50,840 nt of DNA from Alcaligenaceae bacterium (GTDB taxonomy: Bacteria; Pseudomonadota; Gammaproteobacteria; Burkholderiales; Burkholderiaceae_B). Below, in pieces: positions 43,475 to 50,840 of the stretch. The first letter of the stretch is position 1. Each line of letters starts with the position of its first letter. The notes beneath the pieces were generated by a model. That model searched no databases and was not told where the DNA came from. It saw only the letters and a list, made by a program, of their open reading frames with translations. The stretch lies in NCBI GenBank assembly GCA_947378965.1, contig CANCMG010000020.1, positions 1 through 50,840 of the forward strand, in the 5' to 3' direction. Made by a program: the position numbers and the translations under genes.

Positions 43475-44690
43475 GCTGCACCTCTATACTAGAGGGCAAC
43501 CAAGTCAATCCCACAAAATGATCTTTACCGACGTTCACGACGTTAAAGACGATGGCTCGATCGCGCCACTCGTAATTTTTTTCAAGATGGCTCTCAGAAT
43601 CGTGTAACGCGAACGACATCGAATAAGAGCCTACACCAAAGTTCGCTGGAAACCGCAACACATAACGTACCGTATGCCCAACGTTCAAGGCTGTGATCAC
43701 CTGCTTAGTGTGAAAAGTATTGGTGCCAAATATGGGCTGGCCCAGTCGGTCTTTAATCTGATAGCCAAACACCAGTTCAGGCAAATCAGCAAAGGCTTCG
43801 ATCTCAACCTTTACCTGTAGGAGCTGCCCCACCTTCACGACCTCAACGGGTTTGCCGTCTTCGTCGCACAGGGTCGCTTGCACAACGCGTGCCTCGCCTG
43901 TACCCGAGATCGTCTGCACGTTACCATCGACACCTAACACCTGCTGCACGTTGGCGGGATCGCGCTCGGCGATCATCGCGTTGTAATAATCCATGACAGT
44001 TTCAGGGCTGCCTTGCATGGCGATCGAGCCTGCACTGAGCAAAATGGCGCGATCGCAAATGCCCTGTACCGCCCCCTTGTCGTGCGACACAATCAACAGC
44101 GTGGTACCTAGCTGGTTATACGCACGAATCCGGTCAAAACTTTTATGCTGAAAATAATTATCACCAACTGATAAGGCCTCATCCACAATCAAAATATCTG
44201 GACGCCGTGCCGTGGCTACGCTAAACGCCAAGCGCATTTGCATACCACTTGAATACACGCGCACCGGTTGATCGATGTAGTCACCGATCTCGGCAAAGGC
44301 TTCGATTTCGGGCATCAAGCTACGCATGTCGTCAGCACTTAAGCCAAGCAGTTGCCCTGCCATCAGGGCGTTTTGGCGGCCGGTAAAGTCTGGATGAAAC
44401 CCCATACCAAGCTCAAGCAGAGCCGCAATACGCCCGCTGACTTCAACCGAACCCGTGGTAGGTTCAGTCGTGCCCGTAATCATTTTGAGCAAGGTGCTTT
44501 TGCCAGCACCGTTCATACCGATGATGCCGATGGCTTCACCCGGCTTGACTTCAAAGTTGAGATTTTGCAATACCCACTTTTGCGCGTGGCGGGGCGGGCT
44601 AAACGGCATCAGCCATTCGGCTAACCGTGCGCTGCGGGTAGGATATTGTTTATAGGCTTTGCCTAAGCCGCGTACGCTGATCGCACCCAT
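43467..44690 (-). CDS. wzt: Polysaccharide ABC exporter ATPase with carbohydrate-binding tail
   Basis: The 407-residue protein has an ABC ATPase domain with Walker A GMNGAGKST (58-66), signature SSGMQMR (147-153) and Walker B ILIVDEA (166-172). The GRIAALLELGMGFHPDFTGR segment is typical of Wzt/KpsT. After about residue 260 there is a beta-rich C-terminal domain (VQATLCDEDGKPVEVV ... VVNVGKDHFVGL), the Wzt domain that recognises the finished, often capped polysaccharide before export. It starts with a one-base overlap to wzm (TAATG). Length and domain order are those of the long Wzt of O9a/O12/A-band type rather than the short KpsT type. Confidence 0.93.
   Translation of the reverse strand: MGAISVRGLGKAYKQYPTRSARLAEWLMPFSPPRHAQKWVLQNLNFEVKPGEAIGIIGMNGAGKSTLLKMITGTTEPTTGSVEVSGRIAALLELGMGFHPDFTGRQNALMAGQLLGLSADDMRSLMPEIEAFAEIGDYIDQPVRVYSSGMQMRLAFSVATARRPDILIVDEALSVGDNYFQHKSFDRIRAYNQLGTTLLIVSHDKGAVQGICDRAILLSAGSIAMQGSPETVMDYYNAMIAERDPANVQQVLGVDGNVQTISGTGEARVVQATLCDEDGKPVEVVKVGQLLQVKVEIEAFADLPELVFGYQIKDRLGQPIFGTNTFHTKQVITALNVGHTVRYVLRFPANFGVGSYSMSFALHDSESHLEKNYEWRDRAIVFNVVNVGKDHFVGLTWLPSSIEVQRD
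43480..43485 (-). promoter_or_regulatory. Ribosome binding site supporting the GTG start of the methyltransferase
   Basis: AGAGGT on the minus strand ends 5 nt before GTG 43474, inside the 3' end of wzt. No ATG in the same frame gives a better N-terminus, so the GTG start and the 8-bp overlap with wzt are preferred. Confidence 0.55.
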
Positions 44691-45481
44691 TAGAGCTCGT
44701 CAACCATTTCACCGGCATACTTGCGAAACAAATGCGCGCCAGAGATACAAAACAACACCGCGATCACGGTAATCGGCCATAACGAAAACCAATCAGGCCA
44801 TTGCCCATTAACTAAAATCTGCTGATAGGCGGCCATCAGATGCGTCATTGGATTATGGCTTAACACTTGCTGAAAAAACGACGGCAAAATATTGAGCGGA
44901 TACACGATCGGGGTTGCCCAAAATAAAAACTGCAACACAATCGCAGATAACTGACCTACATCGCGAAAAAACACATTTAATACACCGAGTGTCAGGCCCA
45001 GGCCCGCCGACAACAACAACTGTATCGCCAACACAGGGATCAATGCCACAAAGACCTTGCCGGGAAATGCGCCTGTGACCAACATAAAAATTGTAAATAG
45101 CGCAAAGATAATTAAAAAATTGACTAAGGCGTTTGTCAGCGCAATGATGGGCAAACACATGCGCGGAAAGTTAATCTTTTTAAGCAGATTGGCGTTTTCA
45201 ATAAAAACGTTTTGCCCGCGAGTGACTGCCTCATTAAAAAACGACCAGGTCAGTACGCCTGCACACAGATAGATGCTGTAGGCGAATTCGCTTTCAACGC
45301 CGGGCAGTTTGCTGCGCATAATCTGCGAGAACACCACGGTATACACGATGATCATGACGAGCGGACGAATCACTGTCCACGCCGCACCAAGCAACGAGTT
45401 TTTATAGTTGGCCTGAAACTCGCGTTGCACACTGCCTAAGATAAAGCCGCGATAACCCCAAAAGGTTTGAAGGACTCTCAT
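44690..45481 (-). CDS. wzm: Polysaccharide ABC exporter permease
   Basis: The product is about 263 residues and has six membrane helices, as usual for Wzm. It shows REFQANYKNSLLGAAWTVIRPL near the N-terminus, then LVMIIVYTVVFSQIM and YLCAGVLTWSFFNEAV. It forms with Wzt an inner-membrane exporter for polymerised, undecaprenyl-linked polysaccharide. The frame can be read from a GTG at 45493, but ATG 45481 (MRVLQTFWGYRGF) starts in line with family members. It lies between manC and wzt with short spacing, in one operon. Confidence 0.93.
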   Translation of the reverse strand: MRVLQTFWGYRGFILGSVQREFQANYKNSLLGAAWTVIRPLVMIIVYTVVFSQIMRSKLPGVESEFAYSIYLCAGVLTWSFFNEAVTRGQNVFIENANLLKKINFPRMCLPIIALTNALVNFLIIFALFTIFMLVTGAFPGKVFVALIPVLAIQLLLSAGLGLTLGVLNVFFRDVGQLSAIVLQFLFWATPIVYPLNILPSFFQQVLSHNPMTHLMAAYQQILVNGQWPDWFSLWPITVIAVLFCISGAHLFRKYAGEMVDEL

Positions 45482-45509
45482 CAAGCGATGCACCGGCTAA
45501 GCCTCAGCT

Positions 45510-46925
45510 TCACGCGCGACCGTAGTGGTCTTCAAAGCGCACGATATCGTCTTCACCCAGATAATTGCCACTTTGCACTTCGATCAATACTAGATCGATT
45601 TTGCCTGGGTTTTCAAGGCGATGCTTATGCCCCGCAGGGATAAAGGTAGATTCGTTAGTGGCGATCAACAGATCTTGCGAGCCATTGACAACCTTGGCCA
45701 TGCCATCCACCACAATCCAGTGCTCGCTACGGTGATGATGCATCTGCAACGATAACGACGCACCGGGTTTAACCACGATGCGTTTCATTTTGAACCCAGA
45801 GCCTTCTTCGAGCACCGTATAGGTACCCCAGGGGCGATGCACTGTGCGGTGTAGTTTATAGGCTTCGTGCCCAATCTTTTTAAGTTGACCCGCGATTTGT
45901 TTGACGTCTTGCGAGTGCTCTTTGTGAGCGACGAGCAAGGCATCAGGCGTATCAATGATGATGAGGTTGTCGACACCCACCGCCGCAATTAAACGGCCGG
46001 AAGCTTGAATAAACGTGTTGCTCACCTCATGCAAATAGGTTTCGCCCTCAAGACTGTTACCGTTTGCGTCCTGCTCGATCAGGTCACCCAGCGCGTTCCA
46101 CGAGCCGATATCGCTCCAGCCGATGTTGCACGCAACGATGGCCGCGTGGGTGGTTTTTTCCATTAAAGCGTAGTCAATTGAAATGCTATCGGCTTTTTTA
46201 AAGGTGGCCGCATCGAGATCTATTTGGTACTGACCGGCGCCTTCAACCCGGCGCGAAACTTGCAAGCTTTTTTCAACAGCGTCGAGCACCGCTGGGGCGT
46301 AACGTTTCAATTCTGTCATGGCGGTTTCTGCTGTCATGCAGAACATGCCAGAGTTCCAGAGATATTTACCGCTAGCTACATACTCTTGCGCGGTTTTAAG
46401 GTCTGGTTTTTCGACAAATCGTTTGACGACATGACCTTCAGACTCGATGTAGCCATAACCTGTTTCAGGGCCTTCGGGCTGGATGCCAAAGGTAGTCACT
46501 TTGCCGGTTTCAGCCAGTTTGACTGCTGTTTGTACGGCCTCAGTAAACGCAGGTACATCGGCGATCAGGTGATCTGCAGTTAAAAATAACATCACCGCCG
46601 TGGGGCCGTAACTTTGATGAATCGTGAGGGCGGCGGCGGCAATTGCAGGCGCGGTGTTACGGCCTTCGGATTCAAGGATGAAGCCTAATGGCATCGGTAT
46701 TTCACCGGTTTCGCGGTATTCGTCTGCTGTTTTAAAAAACAGATCGCGGTTGGTCACGGTGAGGACTTCAACGACGTTTGGCAAGCCTTTTGCCCGCAAA
46801 AATGACTTTTGTAACAGGCTCTGGCCATCGGCCAAACGAATAAATGGCTTGGGGTGTTGCTCGCGCGAAACTGGCCACAAACGCGTACCGGCACCACCAG
46901 ACAGAATCACAGGGATTAATTGCAT
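45510..46925 (-). CDS. manC: Mannose-1-phosphate guanylyltransferase / mannose-6-phosphate isomerase
   Basis: The 471-residue bifunctional protein has an N-terminal nucleotidyltransferase domain (VILSGGAGTRLWPVSREQHPKPF, 7-29) and a C-terminal cupin isomerase domain (RPWGTYTVLEEG, then LSLQMHHHRSEHWIVVDGMAKV). It makes GDP-mannose, the substrate of Gmd encoded at 48830, and so feeds both the GDP-L-fucose and the GDP-D-rhamnose branches in this window. No phosphomannomutase gene (manB) is seen here. It is the first gene of the manC-wzm-wzt operon, with a possible promoter just upstream. Confidence 0.95.
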   Translation of the reverse strand: MQLIPVILSGGAGTRLWPVSREQHPKPFIRLADGQSLLQKSFLRAKGLPNVVEVLTVTNRDLFFKTADEYRETGEIPMPLGFILESEGRNTAPAIAAAALTIHQSYGPTAVMLFLTADHLIADVPAFTEAVQTAVKLAETGKVTTFGIQPEGPETGYGYIESEGHVVKRFVEKPDLKTAQEYVASGKYLWNSGMFCMTAETAMTELKRYAPAVLDAVEKSLQVSRRVEGAGQYQIDLDAATFKKADSISIDYALMEKTTHAAIVACNIGWSDIGSWNALGDLIEQDANGNSLEGETYLHEVSNTFIQASGRLIAAVGVDNLIIIDTPDALLVAHKEHSQDVKQIAGQLKKIGHEAYKLHRTVHRPWGTYTVLEEGSGFKMKRIVVKPGASLSLQMHHHRSEHWIVVDGMAKVVNGSQDLLIATNESTFIPAGHKHRLENPGKIDLVLIEVQSGNYLGEDDIVRFEDHYGRA

Positions 46926-46953
46926 GCTTGACCGTCAGAATTAAGTTTTAGAC

Positions 46954-46962
46954 ATTATCGCA
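46954..46962 (-). promoter_or_regulatory. Possible extended -10 promoter for the manC operon
   Basis: TGCGATAAT on the minus strand matches an extended -10 (TGN-TATAAT-like). It would give a start about 20 nt before the manC ATG (46925). The -35 region is poor, which is common with extended -10 elements. Not tested. Confidence 0.35.
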
Positions 46963-47059
46963 TTCTGGAGGCTGAAAAACCGGCTTCAGACTTTTGAAGC
47001 ACAGCTAACTGTACGACCGCCCCCAAACATTCGCACGAAAGTGTGCGACGAGTGGCGTT

Positions 47060-47240
47060 GATTGTTGCGCGAAATTGCCTCGCTACTGAAGGACTGTAGC
47101 TTGGTTTTTACCTAAAATTGCCTTGCTGTTGAAGTACTGTAGATTGGTTTTGCGCGAAATTACCTTGCTGCTGAGGGACTGTAGATTGGTTTTGCAGGAA
47201 ATTGCCGTGCTGCTGAGGGACTGTAGACTATTACTGCACA
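47060..47240. repeat. About four-unit 42-bp degenerate tandem repeat between manC and a GT4 gene
   Basis: Units start at 47072, 47115, 47157 and 47199 (periods 43, 42, 42), each opening AAATTRCC and containing CTGTAG near the middle and TTGGTTTT in the second half. The middle units are the closest. A partial unit precedes 47072. The last one overlaps the stop codon and last codons of the GT4 gene at 47231. Non-coding in the manC direction; an open frame through it is simply the translation of the repeat. The rest of the 300-bp gap contains a small hairpin (TCGCAC at 47031 with GTGCGA at 47043) and the possible manC promoter. Confidence 0.85.
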
Positions 47241-48616
47241 ACAAACGACTCTTTGAGTTGTTCGACACTTTGTTGCCAGGTGTTGTAACCTATACCACTG
47301 CTCAAGGGGTGCTGCCCAGTTTGATACAACGCCAGCCAGGTTTTAATGCTGTCGGCCACGTTTTGCACCTCGGTGAGCGCTGGGTGCTGAAGAGCGAACT
47401 GAGGCGTGCCCTGCAAGGCCAGAGGCACCTGGCCCCCAAAATAAAAGGCCCCATCACCTGCGACTTCTCTAAACACCGGTATATCGCGCAAGATAACTGG
47501 TATGCCGTGTTGGGCCGACTCGATGATCGGCAAGCCAAAACCTTCCCCTTCACTCGCGGCAATCAAGCAGGTGCTGGCCGCGTAAATTTTTTCGAGATAC
47601 TCGTCGGTAATGCCTTTCAGCCAAAACAGCTTTTTATCGAGCTCTGGATGCCGGTGGATCATGTCAGCCACGTCGCTGATGTTCCAGCCGACTTTGCCGA
47701 CAATCAGCAAGTTAATGTCTTGGTGCTCTTGCCACAACAGAGTGAAGGCCTCAAGAATTTGTCGGTAGCCCTTGCGTGGCTCTAAGGTGCCAACCATCAA
47801 AAAGGTAGGTCGTTGACTAAACGTGCGCAGGGTCTGCTCGGCCTCTGCCGGCAAGCCTTTTGAGGGGGACGAATTGTTTAAATCTGCCCCAAGATGGAAG
47901 TACGTGGTTTTAAAGGTGTCGCTAACACTGATTGAGTTGGTGCGAAGCCAGTCTTGGTAGTCGTCGGCCACCGCTTTAGAAATACAAATCGCGCCGTCAA
48001 ACTTAACCAGCGTGCGCAACCACCTTGCATGAAAATCTTTGCTAGAACTGGGAAAATATCCAGGGAATTGCACTGGCAGCAGGTCATACACCACAAAATA
48101 AACCTTGACCCCAGCCGCGCGGATTTTCGACAGGTAATTTTGCTCTTTAAGCGTAGTCACGCAAGCAAAATCTAGCCCTAAAAATATATCGCCTGGGCTG
48201 ACCTCTATGGCGCGTAATTCGGTCGAGCGACTTAAGGTCAGGCGGCCCTGAGCGTCTTGTGTCATCAGAGCCGCTTTATACCCAACGTGGCGGTCGCCGT
48301 AAACGGCTTGAATCTCGTAGCCGGTCGGTGCATGACTCAACAATTGAAGCAAAATGCTGCGAGTTACCCGCTGAATACCTGTTTTTAGGTCTTCTAGCAC
48401 CAAAAACGATACATCAACAAACAGCAGCTTAGGGGTTGCTTGCGCCCGTAACTGAACGACACGAGGCTTAACAAGATACCAGTCAAACAAGCGCACTTGG
48501 GTTTGACGCACAAACGGTTCAAAACTCGGAAAGGTCGCGATTAGCGCTTGAAAAGCTTTTTTGAGTGGCCCAGTTGTCAGCAGATCGTATAAATATTTAA
48601 TAAAAGACTTGATCAT
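47231..48616 (-). CDS. Family 4 glycosyltransferase, paralogue of the double GT4
   Basis: The 461-residue GT-B protein has FVDVSFLVLEDLKTGIQRVTR at the start of the conserved region (about 66), FLMVGTLEPRKGYRQIL for the donor domain and ASEGEGFGLPIIESAQHGIP for the EX7E motif. It is clearly similar to the second half of the 886-residue double glycosyltransferase at 39516. The first about 60 residues (MIKSFIKYLYDLLTTGPLKKA...) are extra and partly amphipathic, perhaps membrane-associated. It lies in front of manC in the same orientation, with the 42-bp repeat between. Probable role: transfer of D-rhamnose or another sugar on the ABC-exported chain; unproven. Confidence 0.86.
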   Translation of the reverse strand: MIKSFIKYLYDLLTTGPLKKAFQALIATFPSFEPFVRQTQVRLFDWYLVKPRVVQLRAQATPKLLFVDVSFLVLEDLKTGIQRVTRSILLQLLSHAPTGYEIQAVYGDRHVGYKAALMTQDAQGRLTLSRSTELRAIEVSPGDIFLGLDFACVTTLKEQNYLSKIRAAGVKVYFVVYDLLPVQFPGYFPSSSKDFHARWLRTLVKFDGAICISKAVADDYQDWLRTNSISVSDTFKTTYFHLGADLNNSSPSKGLPAEAEQTLRTFSQRPTFLMVGTLEPRKGYRQILEAFTLLWQEHQDINLLIVGKVGWNISDVADMIHRHPELDKKLFWLKGITDEYLEKIYAASTCLIAASEGEGFGLPIIESAQHGIPVILRDIPVFREVAGDGAFYFGGQVPLALQGTPQFALQHPALTEVQNVADSIKTWLALYQTGQHPLSSGIGYNTWQQSVEQLKESFVVQ

Positions 48617-48792
48617 ATTGTGTGGACTGAAAGTACTTTAAGCAAACCGCAATGGTCTACTAAGGGCCAACGCAGGCAACGAGTCGACAGCACGCATGGG
48701 CAACTAAACGATTACAGGCGCCAGTTAGATGTTGCGGACCGCCCCAACCCTAGCCGAGCACAAACGCCAACGACGCTCAAAGGCTGCAGAAG

Positions 48793-48798
48793 TATAAT
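48793..48798 (+). promoter_or_regulatory. Possible -10 element for gmd-rmd
   Basis: TATAAT on the plus strand lies 32 bp upstream of the gmd GTG (48830). No good -35 is seen 17 bp upstream. The region between the divergent GT4 and gmd genes (48617-48829) holds nothing else I can recognise. Confidence 0.35.
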
Positions 48799-48817
48799 AA
48801 CGCCTTTGAACGGCTAA

Positions 48818-49882
<1,065 letters not shown>

Positions 49883-49902
49883 ATGACCGTTAAGCAGCTC
49901 GG

Positions 49903-50826
49903 ATGAACGCAAGCCATCACCAACGCGTACTCGTCACTGGGCTGCAAGGGTTTACCGGCCTGCATTTGGCCGCCGAACTTGAAGCGCATGGCTACGAGGT
50001 CTGGGGCCTAGGCGACGTTGACCCAACTCGCCCCCGCTCGGTTAAAGCCAATTTGTTAGATCTTGAGTCATTACGCGCGGCAGTATTGGCGGCCCAACCC
50101 CAATATGTTGTGCATTTGGCAGGCGTGGCCTTTGTGGGCCATGGTCAGCCCAAGGCGTTTTATGACGTCAATCTGGTGGGTACCCGTAACTTACTTGAGG
50201 CCCTTGACCCCCTTTCTGCGCAATTAAAGTGCGTGTTGTTGGCCAGTAGCGCCAATGTGTACGGCAACTTGCAAGGTGGCTTGCTGAGCGAAGCCATCCC
50301 GGTCAACCCGGCAAACGACTACGCGGTGAGCAAGCTGGCAATGGAATACATGGCAAAGCTGTGGCTGCCCAGGGTACCGGTGGTAATGGCGCGCCCTTTT
50401 AATTACACCGGCATTGGTCAGTCAGAAAGCTTTTTGATCCCTAAAATCGTATCGCATTTTGTGCGCAAGCAGCCAACGCTTGACCTAGGCAATATGGATG
50501 TGTGGCGAGAATTTAACGATGTACGTGATGTGGTGAAAGCCTACCGTATGTTGCTTGAGGCGGCACCGATTGGGCAAATTGTGAACGTCTGTTCAAGCAA
50601 CTTGGTGTCTCTTAAAGAGGCGCTAGCGCTGGCGACTGAGCTGACGGGGCATTCGCTACAGGCGCGCGTCAACCCGCTGTTTGTGCGCGCTAACGAGGTG
50701 CTGAAGCTGGGTGGCGACACAACGCTTTTGAAAACCTTTGTGCCTGACTGGCAACCTAAACGGCTACGTGAGACGTTGGCGTGGATGATTGAGGCGGCGC
50801 AGTCGTTTCCTCCCACTCAGCCATGA
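49903..50826 (+). CDS. rmd: GDP-6-deoxy-D-mannose reductase (GDP-D-rhamnose synthesis)
   Basis: The 307-residue protein has an NAD(P)-binding GLQGFTGLHL (13-22), VVHLAGVAFVGHGQPKAF, LLASSANVYGN and Tyr/Lys in NDYAVSKLAMEY. RPFNYTGIGQSESFLIPKI is typical of Rmd and separates it from Fcl. It reduces GDP-4-keto-6-deoxymannose at C4 to GDP-D-rhamnose, the precursor of D-rhamnans such as the P. aeruginosa common antigen. It follows gmd by 20 bp and its stop TGA overlaps the ATG of the next gene. Alternatives such as a GDP-talose-forming reductase cannot be excluded from sequence alone. Confidence 0.85.
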   Translation: MNASHHQRVLVTGLQGFTGLHLAAELEAHGYEVWGLGDVDPTRPRSVKANLLDLESLRAAVLAAQPQYVVHLAGVAFVGHGQPKAFYDVNLVGTRNLLEALDPLSAQLKCVLLASSANVYGNLQGGLLSEAIPVNPANDYAVSKLAMEYMAKLWLPRVPVVMARPFNYTGIGQSESFLIPKIVSHFVRKQPTLDLGNMDVWREFNDVRDVVKAYRMLLEAAPIGQIVNVCSSNLVSLKEALALATELTGHSLQARVNPLFVRANEVLKLGGDTTLLKTFVPDWQPKRLRETLAWMIEAAQSFPPTQP

Positions 50827-50840
50827 TGCGCGTGGGGTTC
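50823..50840 (+). CDS. Start of a further gene (cut by the window edge)
   Basis: ATG 50823 overlaps the rmd stop as ATGA; only MMRVGF can be read. The opening resembles family 4 glycosyltransferases (often MRVGF or MRIAF) and the overlap type is the same as elsewhere in the locus. Too short to assign. Confidence 0.45.

Noticed and set aside
47083-47268. 61-codon minus-strand frame with a 14-residue repeat
   Set aside because: It is only the translation of the 42-bp repeat array, overlaps the GT4 3' end, and has no ribosome binding site or family likeness.
47123-47785. 220-codon plus-strand open frame
   Set aside because: Antisense to the GT4 gene at 47231-48616, which has full family motifs; the frame is a shadow.

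Overview
The window is almost entirely a large surface-polysaccharide (O-antigen, capsule or exopolysaccharide) biosynthesis region of a Gram-negative bacterium. Base composition, dense ATGA-coupled operons and the overall look of the proteins suggest a betaproteobacterium (Burkholderiales-like). That is inference: no rRNA, tRNA or housekeeping marker is present. I found no CRISPR array and no complete transposon.

Layout. (1) 1-636: 5' part of a group II intron on the minus strand, cut by the window edge. (2) 692-7932: a visibly AT-rich block encoding a GT-C-like membrane protein and an acyltransferase-3/SGNH protein, then two more large multi-pass membrane proteins, the second of the LIC_10190 type. 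(3) 7983-8648: a TylF-type methyltransferase, followed by a 47-bp degenerate tandem repeat. (4) 24527 down to 8785, minus strand: a tightly coupled 13-gene operon. It starts with a WecA/WbpL-type initiating phosphoglycosyltransferase, then GDP-L-fucose synthase, a PglK/MsbA-like flippase, an asparagine synthase homologue and nine glycosyltransferases or glycosyltransferase-like proteins. (5) 24754-34810, plus strand: FkbM methyltransferase, DUF6492-like protein, an alpha-1,2-fucosyltransferase (GT11) fused to a GT2-like tail, a second acyltransferase-3/SGNH protein, a third HlpA-like glycosyltransferase, rmlA, rmlC and an O-antigen ligase/polymerase. (6) 39329 down to 34804, minus: ugd, uxs (UDP-xylose), GtrB, GtrA and a small membrane protein. 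(7) 48616 down to 39516, minus: GT4, manC, wzm, wzt, a methyltransferase and a double GT4. (8) From 48830, plus: gmd, rmd and the first codons of another gene.

How the genes fit together. ManC makes GDP-mannose and Gmd makes GDP-4-keto-6-deoxymannose. That intermediate is split between Fcl (GDP-L-fucose) and Rmd (GDP-D-rhamnose). manC-wzm-wzt-gmd-rmd resembles an ABC-exported D-rhamnan locus such as the Pseudomonas aeruginosa common antigen. The adjacent methyltransferase and the carbohydrate-binding tail of Wzt fit a capped-chain export mechanism. The wecA-fcl-flippase operon looks like a second pathway, assembling a fucose-containing, lipid-linked oligosaccharide. GtrB/GtrA and the GT-C-like proteins could add periplasmic side groups, and the SGNH acyltransferases could add O-acyl groups.

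The most unusual feature is a recurrent pattern: degenerate, unrelated short tandem repeats (24, 35, 38, 42, 47 and about 55 bp, plus a Ser-Gly/Ser-Asp microsatellite) at or inside polysaccharide-gene boundaries. One of them duplicates a gene start together with its ATGA coupling signal; another reiterates the 3' end of a methyltransferase gene.
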